The notes: generated by a model from the sequence alone, not told the origin. Positions 46,377 through 55,921 are shown, numbered from the stretch's first letter. The stretch: DNA of 64,000 nt from Burkholderiaceae bacterium (GCA_017856435.1 JAFMFB010000004.1:1-64000), one strand, 5' to 3'. Made by a program: numbers and translations.

Positions 46377-46751
46377 ATGTTTTCATTAAGTCCCAACGCA
46401 GCCCAGCAAATTAACAAGGCGGCCCATGACTCAGGCGCCAGCGATCTTGCGCTGAGGGTAGCTGCCCGGCGGCTGCCGGATGGATCAATCGACTACGGCA
46501 TGGGATTTGACGAGACTGCTGAAGGCGATATGCAGTTGCTGCTTGAAGACATACCGGTCGTCATAGCGCCGCAACACGCCGATCTGCTGGAAGATACGAT
46601 GCTTGATTTTGTTGAGCTCGAACCAGGCCAGTTCAATTTCATTTTCGTCAATCAGCAGTCTGCCTTCACCACGGGTGGCGGGTGCAGTACCGGTGGCTGT
46701 GGCAACGGCGGTTGTGGCAGTGGATCATGCTCCAGCGGGACCACCCACTGA
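46377..46751 (+). CDS. dsrR: DsrR, A-type scaffold-like protein with a cysteine-rich tail
   Basis: A 124-residue IscA/ErpA-fold protein. Residues 1-95 follow the A-type carrier fold ([34 protein letters not shown]) but contain no cysteine. The Gly/Ser-rich tail has four cysteines at regular spacing, C103, C108, C113 and C118 (C-x4-C-x4-C-x4-C). Allochromatium DsrR is known to lack the usual A-type cysteines and to affect dsr expression after transcription. RBS AGGAG precedes the ATG. The 97-base gap from dsrN holds no evident feature. Confidence 0.88.
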   Translation: MFSLSPNAAQQINKAAHDSGASDLALRVAARRLPDGSIDYGMGFDETAEGDMQLLLEDIPVVIAPQHADLLEDTMLDFVELEPGQFNFIFVNQQSAFTTGGGCSTGGCGNGGCGSGSCSSGTTH

Positions 46752-46762
46752 GCTTTGAATTC

Positions 46763-47605
46763 ATGAGCGCCTCCCAATTGAATCCGTCTGTTGCTGGCCG
46801 GGTATTTCTGGTCGGAGCCGGTCCGGGTGATCCGGAGTTGCTGACGCTGCGCGCTCTGCGCCTGTTGCAGCAGGCCGATGCAGTGGTTTACGACAATCTT
46901 ATTTCCCAAGGGGTGCTTGATTTCGCACCTGAAAGCGCGCAACGGATCTATGCCGGCAAACGTCGCAACGAACACACCATGCGGCAGGAACAGATCAATG
47001 CCTTATTGGTCAAGTTGGCGCGCGAAGGCAAACGGGTCGTCAGACTCAAGGGTGGCGACCCTTTCATTTTTGGACGCGGGGGCGAAGAGATGCAGGAACT
47101 CGCCGCCCAGGGTATTGATTTTGAGGTCGTGCCCGGCGTAACGGCTGCTTGCGGGGTGGCCAGCTTTTCCGGCATTCCGCTGACTCATCGCGATTATGCG
47201 CAGGTCGCCTTGTTCGTCACCGGCCATCTCAAGGATGGCAGTTGCGCTGAGCTGGACTGGCAGGCGCTGGTTCGGCCCAGCCAGACGGTGGTCATTTACA
47301 TGGGTCTCAATGCCCTGCCAGATATCTGCCAACAGCTTATCGCTCATGGGGCGCCACCCAGCCGGCCCATTGCGTTGGTGCAACATGGCACGCTGTCAAC
47401 CCAGCGGGTACTGACTGGCACCTTGCAGGACTTGCCGGCCAAGGCCCGATCCTCGGGCTTCACCTCGCCCAGCCTGATCATCGTTGGCGATGTTGTCAAG
47501 TTGCATGGGACGCTGGCATGGTTTGACCCTGAGCAGGTGCAGGGCAATTCGCTCAACCCCAGCGCTAAAGCCAAGACCGCCTTACCTTCGCAATGCCTGA
47601 GCTGA
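46763..47605 (+). CDS. cobA: Uroporphyrinogen-III C-methyltransferase for siroheme
   Basis: A 280-residue SAM-dependent methyltransferase (SUMT) making precorrin-2 on the way to sirohaem, the DsrAB cofactor. Motifs are [20 protein letters not shown] at 14-33, the [11 protein letters not shown] segment and [16 protein letters not shown]. The CysG dehydrogenase/ferrochelatase domain is absent. The ATG at 46763 is 11 bases after dsrR; a longer frame runs through the dsrR tail and is rejected. It ends the dsr operon and occupies the place of dsrS in Allochromatium. Confidence 0.94.
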   Translation: MSASQLNPSVAGRVFLVGAGPGDPELLTLRALRLLQQADAVVYDNLISQGVLDFAPESAQRIYAGKRRNEHTMRQEQINALLVKLAREGKRVVRLKGGDPFIFGRGGEEMQELAAQGIDFEVVPGVTAACGVASFSGIPLTHRDYAQVALFVTGHLKDGSCAELDWQALVRPSQTVVIYMGLNALPDICQQLIAHGAPPSRPIALVQHGTLSTQRVLTGTLQDLPAKARSSGFTSPSLIIVGDVVKLHGTLAWFDPEQVQGNSLNPSAKAKTALPSQCLS

Positions 47606-47642
47606 TGGGGCTGCCCCGCCGTGAACCAAAGCGGTAGCCTTG

Positions 47643-48347
47643 CTAAAGGCGTGTGGAAGTATGTGGATCCCGTAAGGGATTCAATTTGATGGTGCCCTCC
47701 GCTGTATTGCGATGTTCGAACGCAAAAACAGCCGCCTCGACCCGTGAATTCAGATCGAGCTTGGCCATGATGTGTCTGACATGAAGCTTTACGGTGTTGT
47801 GGCTGATATCAAGCACATTGGCAATCGCCTTGTTGCTCTTGCCCTGGGCCACCAACTCGAGCACTTCACGTTCGCGGTCAGTCAGGGTGGACACCAGATC
47901 CCGCTTGAGTGAGCCTTCTTGCCGACCCTGCCACATCTGGGCCAGCTTGACCGCCATGCTGGGGGCAACGACCAATTCGCCTTTGGCAGCACGGGCAATC
48001 GACTCAATCACGTCATCCGGGTCCATATCCTTGAGCAGATAACCCTTGACGCCAGAGCGCAAGGCTGCCGCCATGTCATCTTCTGTGCTACTCATGGTGA
48101 GAATGACCACTGGAATCTCGCAACCCTCGGCACGAAGCGAACGCAACAGCGACAGGCCATCGGTTTCGGCCAGGCGCAGATCCAACACAATCAATTCTGG
48201 CCGCTGTTCTTCAATCAGCGGCAACACTTGCAGGGGGTTGCCGGTTGCGGCCACCACCTTCATTTCTCCCCGACTCTGCAGCAGCTCAGTCAGACCGCTG
48301 CGGCAAAGTGAATGGTCATCCACAAGCATCAGGCGAATGGGATCCAT
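47643..48347 (-). CDS. NarL/FixJ-family response regulator
   Basis: A 234-residue two-component regulator. Receiver domain residues 1-120 with Asp10/Asp11, phosphoacceptor Asp56 (LIVLDLRLAETDG) and the conserved Lys in YLLKDM. The C-terminal HTH (LTDREREVLELVAQGKSNKA, then NTVKLHVRHIMAKLDLNSRV) is very close to NarL, with NarL Lys188/Val189/Lys192 represented by Lys/Leu/Arg. Start at 48347 overlaps the kinase stop by one base (TGATG). Probable target sites are the ACCCAT palindromes at 33853, 49602, 61771 and 63737. Confidence 0.9.
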   Translation of the reverse strand: MDPIRLMLVDDHSLCRSGLTELLQSRGEMKVVAATGNPLQVLPLIEEQRPELIVLDLRLAETDGLSLLRSLRAEGCEIPVVILTMSSTEDDMAAALRSGVKGYLLKDMDPDDVIESIARAAKGELVVAPSMAVKLAQMWQGRQEGSLKRDLVSTLTDREREVLELVAQGKSNKAIANVLDISHNTVKLHVRHIMAKLDLNSRVEAAVFAFEHRNTAEGTIKLNPLRDPHTSTRL

Positions 48348-49567
48348 CACAGAGTACCTCGGGATAATTGCGCTTTGCCATGGTCAGGGACCGACCATTT
48401 CAATGTCAGCACGGTTCCGCCGCCCTCGCGCGGGCCAATGGACAGGCAGGCACCCAGGCTGTTGGCTCGCTCCCGCATGATGCCAACACCATAATGACCC
48501 GGCTGCAACTCAGGCTTGCCATGGCCGAACCCCTTGCCATCATCCTGCACATCCAGCACCAGCTGGCCGTTGACATGATCAAGGCGAACCCAAGCGTGGC
48601 CTGCATTGGCATGCCGGCGGATGTTGGCCAGCGCCTCCTGAACAATGTGAAACAGTTGACGCTCCTGCTCCGCAGTCAAGGACAGGTTGCCAAGGCCGTC
48701 CTGGTAATCCAACTGGGTGGAAGACTGACGCTTAAAGGCCTGGACCAGATCATTCAAGGCATGACGCAAGCCCTGCGGGTTCATCGACACCCGAAAATCA
48801 GTCATCAGCTCTCTGACGGCGGTCTGAGCACTCTGCAAGGTGTCTTCCACATCATCCAAATAACGCCCGGCCTGTGACAGGTTTTGTTTTTCAAGTGCAG
48901 CGCGCAACAGCGGCATTCGCAGATTCATATAGACCAGGGACTGAGCTACCGAGTCATGCACCTCATTGGCAAGAAAGCGGCGCTCACCGAGGATCTGGTC
49001 ACGCTGTTGCTGACGAGATTGCCTCTGCGCAAGCAGATGGTGACCAATCATCTGGCCGACCGATTGCACCAGCGTCATGATGGCAGCGGGAATCGCCACC
49101 TTGCGTTCAAACCCAAGCAAGCAGCATCCCATTACCTGCTGCTGACTCCTGAGGGGAACGATCAACATCTCCCTGCAATGGTTCACTACCTGGCAACAAG
49201 CCCCAACCATGCACTTGCCCAGGCATTGTTCAGGCCTGGCGACCCAGGCTGGCTCGTCTGATGCGAACCGAGAACCACACACATCGCAAAGCAGTGCTGA
49301 AAAAATCTGTTGCGCAGAAGTTTCGCTCTTGATGTGACTGGCGGCCAGTCGCTCCCATGTCTGACCATCTGGACTGCAGGCCAAGATAAGTCCAGCGCTG
49401 GAAGCGCTCACCCCAAGCAGGGCGTCAAGATAACTCCGATAGGCATCTTGGTCCTGCGCTGACTTCCCTGAGGCGTCATCCACAGCCCAGGAGCGCAGAG
49501 CCCCATTGGGGGCCTCATCGGGGCGAGAAATGATGGTCACAGGTGTAGATTCAATACTGGGAAACAT
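48347..49567 (-). CDS. Soluble NarX-like sensor histidine kinase with cysteine-rich GAF-like domain
   Basis: A 406-residue kinase without transmembrane segments. Residues 40-180 look like a GAF domain and contain ten cysteines, including CDVC (94-97), CLGKC (115-119), CC (124-125), C131 and CC (148-149). The HisKA_3 box has His204 (FLANEVHDSVAQSLVYMNLR), followed by a HATPase_c domain with DDGKGFG and HYGVGIMRERA. The NarX cytoplasmic module has a similar but smaller cysteine cluster. It might sense cytoplasmic sulfur or redox state through thiols or a cluster; this is inferred. Divergent from sat. Confidence 0.88.
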   Translation of the reverse strand: MFPSIESTPVTIISRPDEAPNGALRSWAVDDASGKSAQDQDAYRSYLDALLGVSASSAGLILACSPDGQTWERLAASHIKSETSAQQIFSALLCDVCGSRFASDEPAWVARPEQCLGKCMVGACCQVVNHCREMLIVPLRSQQQVMGCCLLGFERKVAIPAAIMTLVQSVGQMIGHHLLAQRQSRQQQRDQILGERRFLANEVHDSVAQSLVYMNLRMPLLRAALEKQNLSQAGRYLDDVEDTLQSAQTAVRELMTDFRVSMNPQGLRHALNDLVQAFKRQSSTQLDYQDGLGNLSLTAEQERQLFHIVQEALANIRRHANAGHAWVRLDHVNGQLVLDVQDDGKGFGHGKPELQPGHYGVGIMRERANSLGACLSIGPREGGGTVLTLKWSVPDHGKAQLSRGTL

Positions 49568-49887
49568 GGCAGGAACCCTATACCCCCCTAGGATATCCTA
49601 TTACCCATCCGGGTAGGTCAAGGATTACCCTAGGTGGTGATAGACGGATCGACGCAGACTTGGATTAATCTGTCAATGGCTTTTACCCCTCTGCATGACC
49701 CGGTCGCTCCCCCTGAAAAGCAGGCCGGCACCGAAGTTTGCAACACCACCTGCTATAGGTGTGCCTATCGCTGCGGTAATCTGGCCTGATCATTGTTTAA
49801 GATGACCCTGTTGAACTATTTTTCTTTCACCATGCCACCGCTCTGACAGGGCGGTCGGTACTCACCAATTTACTAGGAGATGTAAGC
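49568..49887. other. Intergenic region between sensor kinase and sat
   Basis: A 320-base gap with divergent promoters expected at both ends. The kinase-proximal part (49575-49640) is dense in TACCC and CCTAGG elements, including the palindrome at 49602-49615, a related TACCC-CCCTA-GGATA at 49581-49595 and a TACCC half-site at 49626. CACCT-GCTAT-AGGTG at 49747-49761 is a further perfect inverted repeat nearer sat. I see no RNA gene or small ORF. The sat ribosome-binding site is TAGGAG just before 49888. Confidence 0.6.
49602..49615. promoter_or_regulatory. Perfect palindrome TACCC-N4-GGGTA upstream of the sensor kinase
   Basis: TACCCATCCGGGTA. Arms TACCC and GGGTA are perfectly inverted; TACCCAT fits the NarL heptamer consensus TACYNMT. 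It is 35 bases from the sensor kinase start and 273 bases from sat, suggesting autoregulation of the two-component system and possibly control of sat. Confidence 0.5.
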
Positions 49888-51060
49888 ATGGCTTTGGTTG
49901 AACCTCACGGCGGCGGTGGACTTCAGGCGTTGTTGCTCGAAGGCAATGCATTGGCCCAGGAATTGAAACGGGCTGCCTCGATGCCAACACTGAAAGTGAG
50001 CTCACGTGAAAAAGGTGATCTGATCATGCTGGGCATTGGTGGCTTTACGCCGCTTGACGGCTTCATGACCAAGGCAGACTGGCAAGGGGTCTGTGATGGC
50101 ATGCGCATGGCCAGCGGCTTGTTCTGGCCGATTCCCATCACCCTGTCGGCCAGCAGCGAGCAGGCTCAGACCATCGCTGTAGGCAGTGAGGTGGCACTCA
50201 CCGATCCAGACGACGGCAGCATTCTGGCCACCATGCGGATCACTGAAAAATACAGCATCGACAAGGCCCATGAATGCGCCACCGTCTTCCTGACCACCGA
50301 CAGCGCACACCCCGGTGTCAAGCAAGTCATGAGTCAGGGCGATGTGAATCTGGCCGGGCCGGTCAAGGTGCTGTCCACCGGGGGCTTTCCCGAGCAGTTT
50401 GGCGATTTGTTCAAGACACCCAAGCAGACTCGGGCCATGTTCGAGGAGCTGGGTTGGTCGCGGGTGGCAGCATTTCAGACGCGCAACCCCATGCACCGCT
50501 CCCATGAGTATCTGGCCAAGGTTGCCATTGAAACCTGCGATGGCGTTCTGATCCACTCCCTGCTGGGCAACCTCAAGCCGGGTGACATTCCTGCCGATGT
50601 TCGCGCCCAGGCCATTGGCACCCTGGTGGACAAATACTTTGTCGAGAACACGGTGGTGCAGGCTGGCTACCCGCTGGACATGCGCTATGCCGGTCCGCGC
50701 GAAGCCCTGCTCCATGCCGTGTTTCGTCAGAACTATGGTTGCTCGCATCAGATCGTCGGTCGCGATCATGCCGGTGTGGGGAGCTACTACGGCCCGTTTG
50801 ATGCGCACCATATTTTTGACCGTCTGCCGCCGGATGCCCTGCAGACCCAGCCCATGAAGATTGATATTTCCTTCTGGTGCTACAAGTGTGGCGGCATGGC
50901 CTCAGGTCGTACCTGCCCCCACACCGATGCCGATCGCTTGCAGGTATCCGGCACCCAGTTGCGCAAGTCCCTGTCCGAGGGCGCCGATGTCCCACCGGAG
51001 TTCAGTCGCCCTGAAGTGCTGGAGATTCTGCGCAAATATTACAAGTCGCTGGAAAACTAG
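49888..51060 (+). CDS. sat: Dissimilatory ATP sulfurylase
   Basis: A 390-residue homo-oligomeric sulfate adenylyltransferase. In sulfur oxidisers it runs from APS plus pyrophosphate to ATP plus sulfate. Motifs are [15 protein letters not shown] near residue 196 and [16 protein letters not shown] near 290, plus a late zinc-binding-like [15 protein letters not shown] near 330. There is no APS kinase domain. It is not a CysDN-type assimilatory enzyme. ATG at 49888 follows TAGGAG. Confidence 0.95.
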   Translation: MALVEPHGGGGLQALLLEGNALAQELKRAASMPTLKVSSREKGDLIMLGIGGFTPLDGFMTKADWQGVCDGMRMASGLFWPIPITLSASSEQAQTIAVGSEVALTDPDDGSILATMRITEKYSIDKAHECATVFLTTDSAHPGVKQVMSQGDVNLAGPVKVLSTGGFPEQFGDLFKTPKQTRAMFEELGWSRVAAFQTRNPMHRSHEYLAKVAIETCDGVLIHSLLGNLKPGDIPADVRAQAIGTLVDKYFVENTVVQAGYPLDMRYAGPREALLHAVFRQNYGCSHQIVGRDHAGVGSYYGPFDAHHIFDRLPPDALQTQPMKIDISFWCYKCGGMASGRTCPHTDADRLQVSGTQLRKSLSEGADVPPEFSRPEVLEILRKYYKSLEN

Positions 51061-51222
51061 AATTTGTCTGGGCCTCGGTTGCACCTTGACACTGGCTGGT
51101 TGCAGTCCTGCTACAAACTACAGACAGCCTTTTGCGCCCTGCCTCTGGCCTACTGCAGCCCGTCTGCCTGAAGACTGGCTGCAGCTGGTCAGCAAACCTC
51201 GGGATCTGGCAGTAAGGCCGGC

Positions 51223-52122
51223 TTACTGGGCGCTCAACAAACTTTGCTTGGCAAAGTCAATGAAACTGGACACCAGGTGCGAATGAATGCGCTCCTTGGG
51301 GTAGACCACATAGAGATTGCGAGTCAGACGGGGGGACAGCGGGATCTGCATCAGTTGACCCAGTTGGACTTCGTTGATGGCGGTTGCACTGGACATGATG
51401 GTGAAGCCCACACCGGTGGCCACCAGACCCTTGAGTGCTTCCGGGCTGCCCAGTTCCATCATGACCTGCATGGCTTCAGGTGCAATACCCGTGGTGCGCA
51501 GATAGTTGTCAATCACATCCCGCGTGCCAGAGCCCGTTTCGCGGCTGACAAAGGGATATTGCGTCAGTAGCTCAGCGTCCACACTTGTCAAATTGGCCAA
51601 GGGGTGGCTGGGTGCACAAATGACCAGCAACTCATCCTTGCAGCAAATATCGGCCGCCAAAGAGGGCAGATGAATTTCAGTTTCCACAAAACCGATGTCC
51701 AGCGCGCGTTCAGCCACACGAGACTGCACCACGCCGGAATTATTGACAAAAAGCTGCGGCACTACTGCTGGGTAACTGGCCTTGTAGTTACCCAGCACCT
51801 TGGGCAACAGATAGTCAGCGAGGGTGGTGCTGGCACCAATCAGCAGGGGGCCACTGAGCTTGCCGCCAATTTCGTGCAGGCGTTGATCAAGTTCTGCCGT
51901 GGTGTCGAGAATTTTTTCTGCATATTCAAGGGCCAGTTTTCCGGCTGAGGTGAGCGCAATGCGGCCCCGAGTGCGGTCAAACAGCCGGGTATTGAAGTGC
52001 TCCTCCAGCTGGCGGACCTGGGCCGTCACGGCCGGCTGCGTCATGAAAAGAGACTCGGCAGCCTTGGTAAAAGAAAGGTGCTTTGCGACCGCGTGAAAAA
52101 CCTGGAGACGGCGATCTGCCAT
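51223..52122 (-). CDS. LysR-family transcriptional regulator
   Basis: A 299-residue regulator with an N-terminal HTH (LQVFHAVAKHLSFTKAAESL, TQPAVTAQVRQLEEHFNTRLFDR) and a periplasmic-binding-like effector domain from about residue 90. It resembles CbbR/CysB-type LysR proteins but its ligand is unknown. Placed convergent to sat, it may control sat, apr or carbon/sulfur metabolism. The 223 bases upstream hold a GCCGG-TTAT-CCGGC hairpin (52250-52263) and no gene. Confidence 0.88.
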   Translation of the reverse strand: MADRRLQVFHAVAKHLSFTKAAESLFMTQPAVTAQVRQLEEHFNTRLFDRTRGRIALTSAGKLALEYAEKILDTTAELDQRLHEIGGKLSGPLLIGASTTLADYLLPKVLGNYKASYPAVVPQLFVNNSGVVQSRVAERALDIGFVETEIHLPSLAADICCKDELLVICAPSHPLANLTSVDAELLTQYPFVSRETGSGTRDVIDNYLRTTGIAPEAMQVMMELGSPEALKGLVATGVGFTIMSSATAINEVQLGQLMQIPLSPRLTRNLYVVYPKERIHSHLVSSFIDFAKQSLLSAQ

Positions 52123-52345
52123 ACGTGAACCCGGATGAAACCCTACTGCTCAAAAAACAGCCAGACTCAGGATCGACCTATGCGGTATGGCAAGACAACC
52201 CTGGGAAAGGCCACGGATGGCTCTGAGTATAGTATTTGGGGAATTGATCGCCGGTTATCCGGCGCCCTCAGACCTGGAGAGATCTCAAAAGAGCATGCTC
52301 AGCCCCCAGGCATGGAGGCCAAGTCTTTAGAACCTTGGAGCCGGT

Positions 52346-52504
52346 TCAGGGCTTCTTCGGGGTCTGGTACTCAGCCACCTTGTGCGGGGCTTTCCAGACC
52401 GTTTCAAACCCGACAAAACCTTTCTCAGTCGCCGGTTTTTGACGGGTGGTGTAGTACGGGGTCTTTCCATCGGGAACCTGGGTGATAGGCTTTTGCTCGC
52501 TCAT
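52346..52504 (-). CDS. Small hypothetical protein after the apr gene cluster
   Basis: A 52-residue open frame: MSEQKPITQVPDGKTPYYTT, then RQKPATEKGFVGFETVWKAP, ending EYQTPKKP. It is basic, without cysteine or membrane segment. A ribosome-binding-like AGAAAGG precedes the ATG, and it lies 76 bases after the FKBP gene on the same strand. Codon use looks like the neighbours. I do not recognise it; it may be a real small gene of the apr transcript. Confidence 0.55.
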   Translation of the reverse strand: MSEQKPITQVPDGKTPYYTTRQKPATEKGFVGFETVWKAPHKVAEYQTPKKP

Positions 52505-52580
52505 AAGTTGCCTTTCTCTTGGGTGCTAGGTTGAAAACAGGTAGTTAAAAATGTTGTGCCGGAGCACTTTGTTACATCAA

Positions 52581-53090
52581 TCAGACGGGTCTTAGCAGTG
52601 AGGGGTCAATATTGGCCTGGGCTGGTAAGGCTTCTCCAATTTTTGTCTCTTCCTCACTGGCATCTCGTACCGTCAGAATCTCCAAGATAAAGACCACCTC
52701 GCGCCCGCTCAGCGGGTTGTTCCCGTCGACTGTCAGTTTTTCATCATCCAGCCAGGTCACAAGAAAACTTCGGGTCTGCCCCTTGTCGTTCTCCATCAGG
52801 ATGGAGCACCCCACCTGCCGGTACTCCTCGGGTACATTTTCGATAAGGTCGGTGAATACCAGAGACTCGTCACGCGGCCCGAAAATCTCATTGCCGTCGA
52901 TGGGAACTTCGATGGTCTCGCCAGCCTTCCTGCCCTGCAGTTGCTGGTGCACGGCCGGTGACAAGATTTCGTTGTGGCCGTGAACGTAACCCAGGGGAAA
53001 CTCGACCTGGGTCAGAACGTGACCCGACTTTCTGTCAGTGACCTTGTAGGTCAACTCGACAAACTTGCCATCCTGAATTGTTTCAGACAT
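52581..53090 (-). CDS. FKBP/SlyD-type peptidyl-prolyl isomerase-like protein
   Basis: A 169-residue protein with the SlyD-like FKBP start (KFVELTYKVTDRKSGHVL), GYVHGHNEILSPAVHQQLQG and an inserted flap (GPRDESLVFTDLIENVPEEY). The usual SlyD order is seen, but the His-rich metal tail is absent; it ends QANIDPSLLRPV. It may assist folding or cofactor insertion of AprBA, which is inferred from position. Located 20 bases after the 135-residue hypothetical. Confidence 0.8.
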   Translation of the reverse strand: MSETIQDGKFVELTYKVTDRKSGHVLTQVEFPLGYVHGHNEILSPAVHQQLQGRKAGETIEVPIDGNEIFGPRDESLVFTDLIENVPEEYRQVGCSILMENDKGQTRSFLVTWLDDEKLTVDGNNPLSGREVVFILEILTVRDASEEETKIGEALPAQANIDPSLLRPV

Positions 53091-53110
53091 CTTGCGTCGC
53101 TTTTGAAATT

Positions 53111-53518
53111 TCAGAAGATTGAGGCCGCAAAAACTCTGACCTGTCCCTCTTCATAGCCCAGAACCAGTCGCCCGAGCCACTCGCCAGCTTTCTTGCTGCT
53201 GCGCTGCCTGAAGAGAACCGTCACATGCTCACCACGACGAATCACGCCCAGGAAGTCGAATTGGTCAGACAGGTTTCTGGCCAGCTCGCTATGCGCAAAC
53301 TGATGGTTGACTTCAACCTGGTTCATGGCCATGGCAAAGGCTCTGGAGAAGTTCTTGACGAACTCACCATACTTGCCCTCATTGGAGTGCTTTAGCAAAT
53401 CGCGCCAGAGCGGCTGCGCCAATGCGAGGATCTCCTCGTCGGATTTTTCAATGATATTCACGCTAACGCCAGTGCCATTGGCAGAGGCCCTTTGGGGTGG
53501 ACTCAAAACTTCAGACAC
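53111..53518 (-). CDS. Uncharacterised protein downstream of aprA
   Basis: A 135-residue soluble protein. The core from about residue 28 (DEEILALAQPLWRDLLKHSN, YGEFVKNFSRAFAMAMNQ) is helical, followed by a strand-rich end (LGVIRRGEHVTVLFRQRSSKKAGEWLGRLVLGYEEG). No cysteine. It follows aprA by 55 bases. I recall similar hypotheticals next to apr in sulfur oxidisers but cannot name a family. Confidence 0.7.
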   Translation of the reverse strand: MSEVLSPPQRASANGTGVSVNIIEKSDEEILALAQPLWRDLLKHSNEGKYGEFVKNFSRAFAMAMNQVEVNHQFAHSELARNLSDQFDFLGVIRRGEHVTVLFRQRSSKKAGEWLGRLVLGYEEGQVRVFAASIF

Positions 53519-53573
53519 GCCAACTCCTCAGGCACCCGGCTTGAGGAGTTGGCGTATCCATCGCAGCTGCCAA

Positions 53574-55442
53574 TTACTCGTTCTCGGACACCAGGTGATA
53601 GCAGGGCGCCTTCTCCATGGTGTATTCACCGGTCTGCGGATCACGGCGCGACACCGTGAGCACATGCCAGTTCTCATCATCCACCTTCATCGCATCGCCA
53701 CGGTAGTAGTAACCAGGCCAGCGGGTTTCCTTGCGGAACAAGGTGTGATGGGTCACGCATTCAGCAGCACGGTGGCGATGCTTCAGCTCCCAGGCACGTA
53801 ACAGCTCATGGACATCTTCAGCGGCCAATTTCTGCAGATCCTCTTCCAGTAGGGCAAGTTTCTTCAGACCGATATTAAGCAGCTTCTCGTTGGTCATGTA
53901 ATTGACCGATACGCCACCGCAGTACTCGTCCATCAATTTCTGCAGGCGATCCAGTCCTTGCTTGGGATTGATGTAGTGCGGGTTGACGCTACCAGCCACA
54001 ATCGCGTTTCGATAGGTCTTGTAGTGCTCCATCGGCTGGTAGATTTCAGTCTTGCGCTGGCTGATCTGCTTCTCGGTGACCACAATGCCTTCGGCCTTGC
54101 CGTCATCAATGTATTTGCAGGCAGCCTTGGCAGCCAGACGCCCCTCAGTGAACGAGCCCGACGAGAAGGCGTGGGGAGTCCCGCCGACAGCATCACCGGC
54201 ACCGAACAGGCCCTCGATGGTGGTCATGCGGTTGTAGCCCCAGAAGTACTCCGGTGGCGACACATCCTCGGGCCCGGAACACCAGGCACCGGAACCGGTG
54301 GCATGTGATCCCATCACATAAGGCTCAGAAGTGGTCAACTCAGGGTTTTCATTCTTCGGGTCAACGTCGGTAGAGGCCCAGAGCACCGCCTGGCCAACTG
54401 TCATGCCCAGGAAGTTTTCCCAGCCCACTTCCTCCAGGTGGGGATCCTGGAAAGCCTTCATGGTCACCATATGGATCGGGCCACGGCCTGCGTTGACTTC
54501 ACTGATGATGCAGTGGTTGCGCAAACAGGTCGGGATGGGACGATGCGTCAGGTGAGAGGCTTCGGGATCCAGATATTCCTTGCCCACCATTTTTTGCAAC
54601 TCGGGGAACCACTTGGACTCGTATTCCTCGCCATTGCAGTTCTGGGTGTAGGTCTTGAGGTGCAGGAAGTAGGCACCAACCGGACCGTAGCCGTCCTTGA
54701 AACGGGCCAGCACGATGCGGTTTTCCATCTGCGTCATCTTGGCACCTGCATTGATCAGCAAGCCATAGGCAGAAGCGGATGACCAGGGCGCGTACCAGGT
54801 ACGTCCCGATCCCTCACCCACAGAACGTGGCTTGAAGATATTGGAAGCACCACCAGCACCGCAAATCACCGTCTTGGACTTGAAGACGTGGTAGTTGCCA
54901 GTGCGCACATTGAAGCCCACAGCGCCAGCGACCCGGTTCTCCCGGCTTTCATCCATCAGCAGGTGGGTCACGCAAATACGGTTGAACACCTTGTCCGCCG
55001 ACTTCTTGGCAGCCTCGGCCACGATTGGCTTGTAGGATTCGCCGTGAATCATGATCTGCCAGCGGCCTTCGCGCAGATAGCGGCCGGTCTTGGGGTCCTT
55101 CATGATCGGCAGGCCCCACTCCTCAAACTGGTGAACCGCCGAATCGACGTGGCGAGCCATGTCAAACAACAGGTCTTCGCGCACCATGCCCATCAGGTCG
55201 ATGCGGGCATATCGGACATGGTCCTCAGGCTTGTTCTCGCCCCAGCGGGTACCCATGTAGCAATTGATCGCGTAAAGCCCCTGGGCCACGGCACCCGAGC
55301 GGTCGATATTGGCCTTTTCGGCAATGACAATTTTTTTGTCCTGCCCCCAGAAGCGGGCTTCCCAGGCTGCGCCGGTGCCACCCAAACCTGCACCAACGAC
55401 CAGAACGTCAATGCCGTCTTCAATGATAGTTTCGTAAGCCAT
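53574..55442 (-). CDS. aprA: Adenylylsulfate reductase subunit alpha
   Basis: A 622-residue FAD-dependent subunit that in this setting oxidises sulfite plus AMP to APS. The FAD-binding motif is VLVVGAGLGGTGAAWEARFWG near residue 13. RWQIMIHGESYKPIV, KPRSVGEGSGRTWYAPWSS and SGSFTEGRLAAKAA are AprA hallmarks. The start overlaps the aprB stop by one base (TAATG). Third gene of aprMBA. Confidence 0.97.
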   Translation of the reverse strand: MAYETIIEDGIDVLVVGAGLGGTGAAWEARFWGQDKKIVIAEKANIDRSGAVAQGLYAINCYMGTRWGENKPEDHVRYARIDLMGMVREDLLFDMARHVDSAVHQFEEWGLPIMKDPKTGRYLREGRWQIMIHGESYKPIVAEAAKKSADKVFNRICVTHLLMDESRENRVAGAVGFNVRTGNYHVFKSKTVICGAGGASNIFKPRSVGEGSGRTWYAPWSSASAYGLLINAGAKMTQMENRIVLARFKDGYGPVGAYFLHLKTYTQNCNGEEYESKWFPELQKMVGKEYLDPEASHLTHRPIPTCLRNHCIISEVNAGRGPIHMVTMKAFQDPHLEEVGWENFLGMTVGQAVLWASTDVDPKNENPELTTSEPYVMGSHATGSGAWCSGPEDVSPPEYFWGYNRMTTIEGLFGAGDAVGGTPHAFSSGSFTEGRLAAKAACKYIDDGKAEGIVVTEKQISQRKTEIYQPMEHYKTYRNAIVAGSVNPHYINPKQGLDRLQKLMDEYCGGVSVNYMTNEKLLNIGLKKLALLEEDLQKLAAEDVHELLRAWELKHRHRAAECVTHHTLFRKETRWPGYYYRGDAMKVDDENWHVLTVSRRDPQTGEYTMEKAPCYHLVSENE

Positions 55443-55921
55443 TAGTAGTACACGCCTTTCTTCAACTTGAGGCCATTGGATTCCAGCGTATGGAGGCCGC
55501 CTTCATCCATACGAACATATTTCGGCTCGTTGTACAGGAGTTGGCTATCACGCATTTCAGAGCTTGGTGCAGGAACTTCGGCCAGCTTGGGGATACAAGT
55601 TCCCCAAGGCTTGGTGGTAATCGGCGAGAGGAAGTTCTTTTCCGTGCCGTTACGAAATTTGATTCGCCAGGCGATAGTGCCTTTTTCTTCATCGCGGTGA
55701 ACTCGCACGCTATGGCCCAGAGGAGCAAAGTCGGCATAACCGCGCACATCAATTGCGTGCTGCGGACAGGCCTTCACGCAGGAGTAACACTCCCAGCACA
55801 TATTGGGCTCGATGTTGTAGGCTCGACGGTAGGTTTTGTCGATATGCATGATGTCCGAGGGACAGATGTCGACACAATGGCCGCATCCGTCGCATCTCGT
55901 CATGTAGACAAAGGTTGGCAT
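55442..55921 (-). CDS. aprB: Adenylylsulfate reductase subunit beta
   Basis: A 159-residue iron-sulfur subunit with two [4Fe-4S] motifs, CDGCGHCVDICPSD at 9-22 and CWECYSCVKACPQH at 42-55, and the AprB-specific C-terminal strand region. It links the AprA flavin to the membrane partner AprM. Located 51 bases after aprM. Confidence 0.97.
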   Translation of the reverse strand: MPTFVYMTRCDGCGHCVDICPSDIMHIDKTYRRAYNIEPNMCWECYSCVKACPQHAIDVRGYADFAPLGHSVRVHRDEEKGTIAWRIKFRNGTEKNFLSPITTKPWGTCIPKLAEVPAPSSEMRDSQLLYNEPKYVRMDEGGLHTLESNGLKLKKGVYY

